In this document: positions 47,516-55,516 of the stretch, piece by piece
Numbering within the stretch: the stretch's first letter is position 1
How the letters are laid out: every line of letters begins with the position of its first letter
Notes under the pieces: model-generated
Database searches by the model: none
Told to the model about the DNA's origin: nothing
Seen by the model: only the letters and a program-made list of their open reading frames with translations
Translations under genes and position numbers: made by a program
Assembly (NCBI GenBank): GCA_020632755.1
Contig: JACKEY010000006.1
Span: 248,001-312,000 of the forward strand
Direction: 5' to 3'
DNA: 64,000 nt
From: Alphaproteobacteria bacterium
Lineage (GTDB): Bacteria; Myxococcota_A; UBA796; UBA2385

Positions 47516-48625
47516 ATGCATCCGCTCGAAGAGACCCACTTCGAAGAGCCCCAGCTCGAAGACACGGCAGGCGAAGGCGTCGGCGCGGACATCGCGGACG
47601 CCGGTGTGCCGAAGGACCGTGTGCTCGACGAGCCGTGGATGAAGGACCCGGCCCGCCCGGCCGCGCGGGTGCCCCGACACGCCCCTGCCTTCGACCCGGA
47701 CGATGCGCCGCCCCCGGCCCTCGACGAATCCGCCTGGCTGGCGCTCCCGCCGGCCGAGGCCGCCCGCGTCGCCGCCGACCTGCCGCTGTCCACCCGGTTC
47801 CGGCTGCGGGCCGAGCTGACCCCCGTGCAGCTGGCCTTCCTGGACCGCCACGGCTTCGCGGTGTTCGACCGGGTCGCCAGCCGCGAAGAGGTCGAGACCA
47901 TCCTGGCCGAGGTCGACCTGGTCGAAGAACACCTGGTCCGCACCGGCAAGGACAGCGTGTTCGGCGTGCCCGTCTGGACCGCGCTGGGCGACGACGGCCG
48001 GGACTTCCTGGTGCGCATGGGCTTCACCCACGTGCTGTCGCCCTGGCTGGCGGCCTTCGTCCAGGACGACCGCTTCGACCCCGTCCGCCGGCTGATCGGC
48101 GACGACGCCCGCATCGGCCTGCACGAGAAGGACGGCGTCGTGTTCAACCGCTACATCCAGCTGCCCGGCACCCTGCGCGAGAGCCTGGGCTGGCACACCG
48201 ACGCGCTGCGGGACGTGTTCTACAACCGGAAGATGCCGGGCCCGATGCTCAACGTCGGGCTGCACTTCGACCGCATCCGCCCCCAGGACGGCGGCCTGCG
48301 GGTACTGCCGGGGACCCACACCCAGTCGGCCTTCTCGACCCTGTTCCGCAAGATCCACTTCGTCAGCATGGCGGCGGACCGGGACGAGATCGCCGTCGAG
48401 ACCTGGCCCGGCGACCTGACCGTGCACGACGGCCGGATGTGGCACCGCGTCGAGGCGCCGACCGCCCACGGCTGGCAGGCCCAGCGCCGCAGCATGTACG
48501 TGCCCTATGTGCGCGACAGCTACCAGCCCAAGGACGAGCAGAGCCAGCCCCTGCTGTACCAGCGCCTGTTCGACCGCGTGCTGGCCTGGCAGAAGGCCCG
48601 CAAGAAGAAGCAGCTCACCGGCTGA
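47516..48625 (+). CDS. Phytanoyl-CoA dioxygenase (PhyH)-family Fe(II)/2-oxoglutarate oxygenase
   Basis: 369 aa from ATG 47516 behind GGGGAGG; a GTG six bases upstream is possible. Metal ligands: His227-x-Asp229 in LGWHTDALRDVF and a distal His, most likely His310 in DGRMWHRVEAP. A 2-oxoglutarate-binding Arg probably lies in QAQRRSMYVPY. Residues 1-90 are an acidic, Pro-rich extension not usual in the family. PhyH enzymes hydroxylate acyl-CoAs, carrier-bound acyl chains or small metabolites. It lies upstream of acyl-metabolism genes and could be under repressor control. The gene ends in an 11-base convergent overlap with the SGNH gene. Confidence 0.82.
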   Translation: MHPLEETHFEEPQLEDTAGEGVGADIADAGVPKDRVLDEPWMKDPARPAARVPRHAPAFDPDDAPPPALDESAWLALPPAEAARVAADLPLSTRFRLRAELTPVQLAFLDRHGFAVFDRVASREEVETILAEVDLVEEHLVRTGKDSVFGVPVWTALGDDGRDFLVRMGFTHVLSPWLAAFVQDDRFDPVRRLIGDDARIGLHEKDGVVFNRYIQLPGTLRESLGWHTDALRDVFYNRKMPGPMLNVGLHFDRIRPQDGGLRVLPGTHTQSAFSTLFRKIHFVSMAADRDEIAVETWPGDLTVHDGRMWHRVEAPTAHGWQAQRRSMYVPYVRDSYQPKDEQSQPLLYQRLFDRVLAWQKARKKKQLTG

Positions 48626-49607
48626 GCACCCCGGCCTCGGCCAGCTCGGCCGCCAGGTTCGCCGCGTGCCCGTCCAGGATCTCGGCCGGAGGGTGCAGAT
48701 CGGTCCAGCCGGCGGGCAGCGGGCGCGTGCTCCAGTCCAGGTGCACGTCGCCTCGCCAGCAGCCGGCGCAGGGCTGCCCGTGCCCCGGCCAGGTCAGGTA
48801 GACGACGGGCACCCCGGCCGCCGCGGCTTCGTCGCGCAGCAGCGCCTGCTCGGCCAGCAGGGCGTCCAGGGCCTGCCGCTTCTCCGGCTCGGCGTCGTGC
48901 CGGGTGGCCTGCCACGCCGTCCAGTACCGCCAGCCGGCGGACCCCCGCAGCAGGGCCCGGTGCCAGCCGGGCGCCGGGTCGCCGCCGATGAAGGCCGGCA
49001 GGTTCTCGGGCACGTAGCCAGGGTCGAGCGCCAGGTAGCGATCGATGCTCTCGCGCACCACGGGCTCGCTCTGCAGGACGGGCCGGCGCCCGCGGTTGGT
49101 GAGCACGATCACCACCAGGTCGACGTCGGGTAGCTCCGCCAGGTGGCGGCGGGCCAGGCGCAGCATCTGCAGCTCGACGTAGCCGCTGACCCCCAGGTTC
49201 CAGACCTCCGCGCCGGGGCCGAGGTGCGCCTGCAGGCGGGCGGGCAGCGTCTGCTCGTCGCCCACCCCGGTGCCGAACACCGTCGATGCCCCCGCGAGCA
49301 GCACCCGCAGGGTGTCGGCCGGCGGCTGCAGCGCGTGTTCGGGTGCCCGCAGGCCCCGCGGCCCGGTGCGGACACGCACGCCGCCGAACTCCTGGTCCTG
49401 GTCGGGCTTCAGGCTGTAGTGCAGCACGGCGTCGTCTTCGACCCGGTGCAGGCCCACCAGCACGCTCTGGTAGTAGAGCGCGTTGGCCACCATCTGTTCG
49501 TCCCACTGCTTGCCGCGCACCCAGGCCTCGCCTGCGCCGGCGGCGACCAGCAGTCCCAGCAGCAGCCCCAGGAGCACGGTGGTGGCTCGCAGCAACGTCT
49601 TGCGCAT
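48615..49607 (-). CDS. SGNH-hydrolase-like exported protein
   Basis: 330 aa from ATG 49607. Signal or anchor helix (9-27, VLLGLLLGLLVAAGAGEAW). SGNH features: VLLAGASTVFGTGV (about 98, Ser in GAS rather than GDS), NLGVSGYVELQML (about 130), TNRGRRP in the third block, and a C-terminal WTDLHPPAEI (Asp/His). The GDS-to-GAS change removes the usual Asp but keeps the Ser. Likely a periplasmic esterase-like protein, similar in layout to the protein at 32754. The -10 box ends only seven bases before the ATG. Confidence 0.72.
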   Translation of the reverse strand: MRKTLLRATTVLLGLLLGLLVAAGAGEAWVRGKQWDEQMVANALYYQSVLVGLHRVEDDAVLHYSLKPDQDQEFGGVRVRTGPRGLRAPEHALQPPADTLRVLLAGASTVFGTGVGDEQTLPARLQAHLGPGAEVWNLGVSGYVELQMLRLARRHLAELPDVDLVVIVLTNRGRRPVLQSEPVVRESIDRYLALDPGYVPENLPAFIGGDPAPGWHRALLRGSAGWRYWTAWQATRHDAEPEKRQALDALLAEQALLRDEAAAAGVPVVYLTWPGHGQPCAGCWRGDVHLDWSTRPLPAGWTDLHPPAEILDGHAANLAAELAEAGVLSR

Positions 49608-49614
49608 GGCGCGC

Positions 49615-49620
49615 AGTATA
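49615..49620 (-). promoter_or_regulatory. -10 box TATACT for the SGNH gene; predicts a leaderless transcript
   Basis: Minus strand CCCCTATACTGC with only seven bases between the hexamer and the ATG at 49607, so transcription would start at or next to the A of the start codon. Same 12-base string as at 36233-36244. Confidence 0.4.
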
Positions 49621-49648
49621 GGGGGGCGGCTGCGCCGAGGAGAGGCCC

Positions 49649-50458
49649 ATGACCCCAGACCAGCCCCTCGATCCGGAGCCGCACCGGCTGCTGCTCGGAG
49701 GGCACGCGCTCTCGCTGACGGAGGAGGGCCGCGGCCGTCCCGTGCTGCTGGTGCACGGGCTGCCCGGCGGCGTGCGCGACTGGCGGTGGCTGGCGCCGGC
49801 CCTGCTCGACCAGGACCCGGGGCTGCGGCTGATCCGGCTGGACATGCCCGGCTTCGGCGGCTCGGACGCGGCGCTGGCCCCGCCGGCGATGGACGGCCTG
49901 GCCGGCTTCCTGGAGCGGGTGCTGGACCGGCTCGAGCTGGCCTCGGTCGTGGTGATCGGCCACTCCTTCGGCACCGCCATCGCCGTGGCCCTCGCCGCGC
50001 GCTGCCCCGATCGGGTCGCTGCGCTGGGCCTGATCGCACCCATCGGGCCGCAGCCCCACCGCGGCTACCGCGCCACCCCGGCCCCGCGGGTCCTGGGGGC
50101 GGCCAGCGCGGTGCCGGTGCTGGGCGACCGGCTGCTCGCGGGCCTGCTGCGCCAGGCGATGGTGAAGGGCGGCTTCCCTCGCTCGACCACCCGGGGCGAC
50201 GCCCAGCGGACCTTCCAGGTGCTCGGCGCCTTCCGGTTCGACGACCATCGCCAGCGGCTGGCCGACGTCCGCTGCCCGACCCTGCTGGCCTGGGCCGAGG
50301 ACGACCGCCTGGTCGAGCCGGAGCGGGTCGTCGAGCTCGAGGGCTGCCTGCCCGCCGGCGGCCGGCTGCCCTTCGACAGCGGCGGGCACAACCTTCAGAA
50401 GACCCGCGCGGTCGAGATCGCCGAGGGCATGGCGGGGCTGGTCTCCTCGCTCGGCTGA
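49649..50458 (+). CDS. Alpha/beta-fold hydrolase
   Basis: 269 aa. Oxyanion block VLLVHGLPGGVRDW (about 31-44), nucleophile elbow VIGHSFGTA (Ser106), acid in AWAEDDRLVEP (about 210) and His in DSGGHNLQKT (about 249): a complete triad. No signal peptide. General esterase/lipase/dehalogenase-like family; substrate unknown. It lies 143 bases ahead of oleA in the same direction, but is not the OleB orthologue. Confidence 0.85.
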   Translation: MTPDQPLDPEPHRLLLGGHALSLTEEGRGRPVLLVHGLPGGVRDWRWLAPALLDQDPGLRLIRLDMPGFGGSDAALAPPAMDGLAGFLERVLDRLELASVVVIGHSFGTAIAVALAARCPDRVAALGLIAPIGPQPHRGYRATPAPRVLGAASAVPVLGDRLLAGLLRQAMVKGGFPRSTTRGDAQRTFQVLGAFRFDDHRQRLADVRCPTLLAWAEDDRLVEPERVVELEGCLPAGGRLPFDSGGHNLQKTRAVEIAEGMAGLVSSLG

Positions 50459-50501
50459 CGCCTCCTCCGCGACCTCCTCTGCGACCTCCTCCTCCTCCGA
50501 A

Positions 50502-50515
50502 ACTGGCCGGCCAGT
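50502..50515. promoter_or_regulatory. Perfect 14-bp palindrome upstream of oleA
   Basis: ACTGGCCGGCCAGT, fully self-complementary, 86 bases before the oleA ATG. Size and ACTGnCCGGnCAGT form resemble TetR-family operators. It lies in the only gap between the alpha/beta hydrolase and oleA. GC-rich composition raises the chance of coincidence. Confidence 0.4.
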
Positions 50516-50601
50516 CAGAGACGCAGCTGCGGGGGGCCTGATCGGCGCGTCCGGTTAGGGGCGGCGGCCTCCTCCTCCCTCCCCCCCGGGTCTGCCGGTC
50601 C

Positions 50602-51618
50602 ATGCGCTACCAGCACGTCGCCATCGCCGGCCTCGCCGGTGCCGTGCCGGACACGGAGATCACGACGGCCAGCATCGAGAAGATGCTGGAGCGCAGCTAC
50701 CAGCGGCTGGGCCTGCGGGCGGGCTTCCTCGAAGGCCTGACCGGCGTGCGGGCGCGGCGCTTCTGGGCCGACGGGGTCATGCCCAGCGACGCAGCCACCG
50801 TCGCGGCCCGCGACGTGCTGGCCCGGGTGGACGTCGACCCCGCCGACATCGGCGTGCTGGTCAGCACGTCGGTCTGCAAGGACTTCCTCGAGCCCAGCGT
50901 GGCCAGCCTGGTGCACGGCAACCTGGGGCTCGGCGAGCACTGCTGGAACTTCGACGTCGGCAACGCCTGCCTGGGCTTCATCAGCGGCATGGCGATGGTC
51001 GCCAACATGATCGAGCTCGGCCAGGTGAAGGCCGGCATGGTCGTGGCCGGCGAAGGCAGCCGCGAGGTCACGCGGTCGACGGTCCAGAACCTGATGAAGC
51101 CCGGCATCGACTTCGCCCGGCTCAAGGACAACCTGGCGACGCTCACCCTGGGCAGCGGCGCGGCGGCGATGGTCCTGACCCGGGCGACCGGCGCCGACGG
51201 CGAGCACCGGCTGCGCGGCGGGACCATCCACGCCGCCACCGAGTGGAACCGCCTGTGCGTGGGCACGGCGACCGAGATGAAGACCGACCCGGCGAAGCTC
51301 CTGCAGGAAGGCGTCAAGCTGGCGGGCCGCACCTGGGCGGCGATGAAGGACGAGCTGTCCGTCGATCCCGCCGATGTCGCCGAGTACGCCCTGCACCAGG
51401 TGGGCAAGGCGAACCACGACGCGGTGACGTCCGCCCTGGACGTGCCCCTCGACCGGGCGCTGCGCGTGTACCCCGACCTGGGCAACGTCGGCGCGGCCGG
51501 CGTGCCCCTGACCCTCTCCCGCGCGGTGGAAGCCGGCCGTGTGCTGCACGGTGACACGGTGGCCCTGATGGGCATCGGCAGCGGGCTCAACTGCGCGATG
51601 ATGGTGGTGGACTGGTGA
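50602..51618 (+). CDS. oleA: OleA, acyl-CoA head-to-head condensing thiolase (beta-ketoacid synthase III-like)
   Basis: 338 aa. Nucleophile Cys123 in FDVGNACLGFISGM; the STSVCKDFLEPSVAS block contains the Glu that OleA inserts into the partner active site, distinguishing it from FabH. The His and Asn of the thiolase triad lie in ALHQVGKANHDA and LGNVGAAGVPL. OleA condenses two long-chain acyl-CoAs without decarboxylation to beta-keto acids, the first step of long-chain olefin synthesis. The stop overlaps the oleB start (GTGA at 51615-51618). OleC and OleD genes are not adjacent. Confidence 0.88.
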   Translation: MRYQHVAIAGLAGAVPDTEITTASIEKMLERSYQRLGLRAGFLEGLTGVRARRFWADGVMPSDAATVAARDVLARVDVDPADIGVLVSTSVCKDFLEPSVASLVHGNLGLGEHCWNFDVGNACLGFISGMAMVANMIELGQVKAGMVVAGEGSREVTRSTVQNLMKPGIDFARLKDNLATLTLGSGAAAMVLTRATGADGEHRLRGGTIHAATEWNRLCVGTATEMKTDPAKLLQEGVKLAGRTWAAMKDELSVDPADVAEYALHQVGKANHDAVTSALDVPLDRALRVYPDLGNVGAAGVPLTLSRAVEAGRVLHGDTVALMGIGSGLNCAMMVVDW

Positions 51619-52511
51619 CCGAAGCCCTCGATCTGCCCGCGGCCGCCAAGGCGGCCTATCCCTGGACCGGCGCCTGGCTGGACGTCGACGGCGGCCGGCT
51701 GCACTACCTGGACGAAGGTCCGCGGGACGCCCCCGTGCTGCTCTGCGTGCACGGCAACCCGACCTGGTCCTTCTACTGGCGGCGCATCGTCGCGCAGTAC
51801 AGCGACCGCTACCGAGTCGTGGTCCCCGACCACATCGGCTGCGGCATGTCCGACAAGCCGCAGAGCTGGCCGTACCGGCTGCAGGGCCACGTCGACAACC
51901 TCGAGGCGCTGGTCGACCACCTGGGCCTGACCGACATCACCTTCATCGTGCACGACTGGGGCGGCGCCATCGGCATGGGCGTGGCCACCCGGCGCCCCGA
52001 GCGCGTGGCGCGGCTGGTCATCACCAACACGGCGGCCTTCCGGAGCGAGCGCATCCCCCTGTCCATCGCGACCGTGAAGTGGCCGGTCTACGGGCCGCTG
52101 GCGGTGCGGGGCTTCAACGGCTTCGCCCGCGTCGCGCTGATCCGCGCCACCGCCAAGGGGCTGTCGGCCGAGGCGAAGCAGGGCCTGCTGGCGCCGTACG
52201 GCAGCTGGCACGACCGCATCGCGACCCTGCGCTTCGTCCAGGACATCCCGATGGGTCCCGACCACCCGTCGTGGGCCGAGCTGTCCCGCATCGACGCCGG
52301 GCTGCTGGCGCTGGCCGGCAAGCCGATGCTCATCCTGTGGGGCGACGACGACTTCTGCTTCGACCCGACCTTCCGCGCCGAGTGGGAGCGCCGCTTCCCG
52401 GCCGCGGAAGTACACGCCTGGGAAGATGTCGGGCACTATGTGATGGAAGACGCGCCCGATCGGGTCGTCGATCGGCTCGACACCTTCCTCGCGGCCCATC
52501 CCCTCGCCTGA
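51615..52511 (+). CDS. oleB: OleB, beta-lactone decarboxylase (haloalkane-dehalogenase-like alpha/beta hydrolase)
   Basis: 298 aa from GTG 51615, overlapping oleA. Oxyanion motif CVHGNPTWSFYWRRI; nucleophile Asp114 in VHDWGGAIGM; acid near LILWGDDDFCFDP; His274 in EDVGHYVMED. Asp114 has the same residue number as in the characterised Xanthomonas enzyme. OleB splits cis-beta-lactones, made by OleC, to cis-olefins and CO2. Overlap with OleA makes the pair functionally linked. A true haloalkane dehalogenase is the only serious alternative and is unlikely beside OleA. Confidence 0.86.
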   Translation: MTEALDLPAAAKAAYPWTGAWLDVDGGRLHYLDEGPRDAPVLLCVHGNPTWSFYWRRIVAQYSDRYRVVVPDHIGCGMSDKPQSWPYRLQGHVDNLEALVDHLGLTDITFIVHDWGGAIGMGVATRRPERVARLVITNTAAFRSERIPLSIATVKWPVYGPLAVRGFNGFARVALIRATAKGLSAEAKQGLLAPYGSWHDRIATLRFVQDIPMGPDHPSWAELSRIDAGLLALAGKPMLILWGDDDFCFDPTFRAEWERRFPAAEVHAWEDVGHYVMEDAPDRVVDRLDTFLAAHPLA

Positions 52512-52536
52512 GGCCTCCTCCCTCGCCGGAGCCCCC

Positions 52537-54111
52537 TTGTTGTTCGTCGCCGGACTGTTCTTCAGCTGCGCGGCCACGGACCCTTCCCCCGGCGGAGGCA
52601 GGGACTCGTCGGAGGACACGGGGGAGCGCGCCCCGGTCACCGACCCGGCGCTGGTCCTGGACGAGGTGCAGGCCTGCGAGGCGCCCCTGGCCGCGCCTGC
52701 GTGGCAGGTGGTGGTCGCCCCCGACGACGGCGGCTCGTCCAAGCCCGACGGCACCCACGAGGTCGGCGGCTCGCTGGCGGTCGGGGACTTCGACGCCGAC
52801 GGCATCGAGGACATCGTGGTCGCCTTCATGGACCGGACGGTGCCGCTGCGGTGGGAGGAGGGGCGGCTGGTGGCCGGCGGGGCGATCGTTCGGCAGTACT
52901 ACGGCTGCCTGACCATCGGTGACCTGGGCGACGGGCCGGCGGTGTTCGAGGCCGGCATCACCCCGGCGCGGCTGTGGGTGGAGGAGGGGCGGCTGGTCGA
53001 GGAGCGGCTGCGTCTGCCCTGGCCCTGGGACGAGACCGCCAGCGACGACGAGAAGGAGCTGCCGGCCTTCCAGACGATGCGGACGGCGGATGTCGACGGG
53101 GACGGAGCCGCCGAGATCTTCGGCGTGATCTTCCGCAAGGAGGACTGGTCCGATCGGCTGTTCACCCCCGATGGGACCGGGGGCTACACCGAGACCGTGC
53201 TGGACCCGGCCCTGGGGCTGCGCAAGGGCTTCGACGTGGCCTGGCTCGACGCCGACGGCGACGGCGACCTGGACGCCTGGGTGTCCAACGATCAGGGCCA
53301 CCTGTACGGCGGCGACGCGCTGTGGACCAACGACGGAGGCGTGCTGGTCGACGGGACGGCGGCCTGCGGCGACTGCACGCCGGCCCACGACGGCATGGGC
53401 GTGGCCTCCGAGGACATCGACGGGGACGGGGTGCGCGACGTGTTCCTGGCGGCGACGGCCGGCACGAAGCTGTTGCTGGGCGACGGGTCGGGCGGCTTCG
53501 TGGACGTGACGCTGGCCCGGGCGGCCACGCCGGTCATCGAGCCCCACCAGATGGCGTGGGGCTCGGACGCGGCCGATCTGGACAACGACGGGCGCCGCGA
53601 CCTTGTGATCGGCCTGGGCGACCAGTGGCCGCTGTCCAGCACCGACGAGTGGTTCGTCGAGGACATGCCGCTGTCGCTGCTGTTCCAGCAGGAGGACGGC
53701 AGCTTCGTCGAGCGGGGCCCGGAGCTCGGGCTCGATCTGATGGGCTCGTGGCGGTCGGTGGTGCCCCGTGACCTGAACGGCGACGGCGTGCTGGACGTGG
53801 TGCTGGGGGATGTGCGCGCCCCGGTCCGCGTCCTGGCCAGCACGGGCTGCACCGAGGCGTCCTGGCTCGAGGTCGAGGCGCCCGTGGGCAGCCGGGTCGA
53901 GGTCGAGCACGCGGGCGGGACCGCCTTCGGCTGGGCCCGCTACGAGCACGGCTATGGCGGGAGCGCGCTGCCCCGCGTGCACGTCGGGCTGGGCGGCTCC
54001 GACACGGTCGAGGCGCTGCGGGTCGTGTTGCCCGGGGGCCGGGTGCTGCGCTGGGAGGAGCCCTTCGAGGCCCGGCGCCGCGTGCGCGTGGCGCTCTCGG
54101 AAGCCGGTTGA
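52537..54111 (+). CDS. FG-GAP/VCBS-ASPIC (UnbV-like) repeat lipoprotein
   Basis: 524 aa from TTG 52537 (a second TTG follows). Lipobox-like FFSC (Cys11), Asp/Ser/Gly-rich tether. Several FG-GAP/VCBS Ca-loop units: VGDFDADGIEDIVVAF, TADVDGDGAAEIFGVI, WLDADGDGDLDAWV, SEDIDGDGVRDVFLA, AADLDNDGRRDLVIGL, RDLNGDGVLDVVLGD. The C-terminus (SWLEVEAPVGSRVEVEHAGG ... VHVGLGGSDTVEALRVVLPGG) is an ASPIC/UnbV domain. An extracytoplasmic propeller. No enzymatic role known. It follows oleB by 25 bases, so it may be co-transcribed. Confidence 0.8.
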   Translation: MLFVAGLFFSCAATDPSPGGGRDSSEDTGERAPVTDPALVLDEVQACEAPLAAPAWQVVVAPDDGGSSKPDGTHEVGGSLAVGDFDADGIEDIVVAFMDRTVPLRWEEGRLVAGGAIVRQYYGCLTIGDLGDGPAVFEAGITPARLWVEEGRLVEERLRLPWPWDETASDDEKELPAFQTMRTADVDGDGAAEIFGVIFRKEDWSDRLFTPDGTGGYTETVLDPALGLRKGFDVAWLDADGDGDLDAWVSNDQGHLYGGDALWTNDGGVLVDGTAACGDCTPAHDGMGVASEDIDGDGVRDVFLAATAGTKLLLGDGSGGFVDVTLARAATPVIEPHQMAWGSDAADLDNDGRRDLVIGLGDQWPLSSTDEWFVEDMPLSLLFQQEDGSFVERGPELGLDLMGSWRSVVPRDLNGDGVLDVVLGDVRAPVRVLASTGCTEASWLEVEAPVGSRVEVEHAGGTAFGWARYEHGYGGSALPRVHVGLGGSDTVEALRVVLPGGRVLRWEEPFEARRRVRVALSEAG

Positions 54112-54235
54112 CCGCCCGGGGCGGTGATCGGTAGCCTGCGCGCCCCGGGGCGAGGCGCGCCTCGGCCATTCTCTTGGGGCCCAGGGCGACTTGCCGTGCG
54201 GTGCTCCGGGTCCCCCGACCGCGCGGAGGCGACTG

Positions 54236-55516
54236 GTGTCCCGACCCGATCTGCTCCCTGTCGGCGAGCTTCCGCCCGTCGGTGTGGTGCCGCGCCGGAT
54301 GCACGCCACGACGATCCGCCGCGAGCGGTTCGGGGAGCCGCCGGGCAGCTTCGTGGACGAGGTGGTCGACGTCCCGGCCCTGGCCCCCGACGAAGTCCTG
54401 GTCGCCGTCATGGCGGCCGGGCTCAACTTCAACGCGGTGTGGGCCGGCCGCGGCTATCCGGTGGACGTCATCGGCCTGCGCCAGCGGCTGGGTGAGCCGG
54501 AGCCCTTCCACGTCGCCGGCTCGGACTGCGCCGGCATCGTCTGGGCCGTCGGGGCCGAGGTGCCCCGCCATCGCATCGGGGACGAGGTCGTGGTCTGGCC
54601 CGGCTGGTACGACAGCGCCGACCCCCACGTGCGGACCGGCGGCGACCCGATGCGCAGCCGCACCCTGCGGGCCTGGGGCTACGAGACCAGCTGGGGCAGC
54701 TTCGCGCAGTTCGCCAAGGTGAAGTGGACCCAGCTGGCGCCGCGGCCGCGCGGCCGCTCCTGGGCCGAAGCCGCGGTCACGACCCTGTGCGGCGTCACGG
54801 CCATGCGCATGCTGCACCACTGGCACCCCCACGTCGTCCGCCCGGGGGATCCCGTGCTGATCTGGGGCGGTGCGGGGGGCCTGGGGGTCTACGGCATCCA
54901 GCTGACGCGGCTGGCCGGCGGCATCCCGGTGGCGGTGGTCAGCGACCCCGAGCGCGCGAAGGTCTGCATGGCGCTGGGGGCCGCGGGCACCATCGACCGC
55001 ACCGCCTTCGACCACTGGGGCCCGCTGGATCCGGCGATCAACGACGGCGCGGCGATGGCCCGCTGGGTGTCGCGGGCCCGGGCCTTCGGCCAGGCGATCT
55101 GGGACATCACGGGCAAGGGCAACAGCCCGGCCATCGTCTACGAGCACCCCGGCGAAGACACGTTGCCGAGCAGCATCTACGTCTGCCGCCCCGGCGGCAT
55201 GGTCGTGACCTGCGCGGGGACCACCGGGTACATGGCCAGCCTGGACCTGCGGTTCCACTGGATGATGGAGAAGCGCTTCCAGGGCAGCCACGGCGGCGAC
55301 CTGGACGAGTGGGCGCGGTTCAACAGCCTGGTCGAGCAGGGGCTGGTCGACCCGGCCCTGGGCCACGTCGGCGACTACGACGACATCGGCGCCCTGCACG
55401 CCGCGATGGCCGACGGCAGCGCGGCGCCGGGCAAGACGGCGGTCCTGGTCGGCGCCCGCGGGCACGAGCCGCTGGGGCCGCGCGAGATCACCGGTCCGGA
55501 CCTGGGGGCGCGTTGA
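54236..55516 (+). CDS. ccr: Crotonyl-CoA carboxylase/reductase (Ccr) family enzyme
   Basis: 426 aa from GTG 54236 with a GGAGG six bases upstream; an alternative GTG-like start at 54191 lacks one. MDR fold with NADPH-binding IWGGAGGLGVYGIQLTR (about 210). CO2-binding residues known in Kitasatospora Ccr have counterparts: Asn in AGLNFNAVW (64/66), Glu150 in WGYETSWGSF and His352 in QGSHGGDL. The enzyme reduces 2-enoyl-CoAs with carboxylation, yielding ethylmalonyl-CoA or longer alkylmalonyl-CoAs. Its stop overlaps the NRPS start (TTGA), so it likely supplies extender units to the downstream PKS. Confidence 0.88.
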   Translation: MSRPDLLPVGELPPVGVVPRRMHATTIRRERFGEPPGSFVDEVVDVPALAPDEVLVAVMAAGLNFNAVWAGRGYPVDVIGLRQRLGEPEPFHVAGSDCAGIVWAVGAEVPRHRIGDEVVVWPGWYDSADPHVRTGGDPMRSRTLRAWGYETSWGSFAQFAKVKWTQLAPRPRGRSWAEAAVTTLCGVTAMRMLHHWHPHVVRPGDPVLIWGGAGGLGVYGIQLTRLAGGIPVAVVSDPERAKVCMALGAAGTIDRTAFDHWGPLDPAINDGAAMARWVSRARAFGQAIWDITGKGNSPAIVYEHPGEDTLPSSIYVCRPGGMVVTCAGTTGYMASLDLRFHWMMEKRFQGSHGGDLDEWARFNSLVEQGLVDPALGHVGDYDDIGALHAAMADGSAAPGKTAVLVGARGHEPLGPREITGPDLGAR

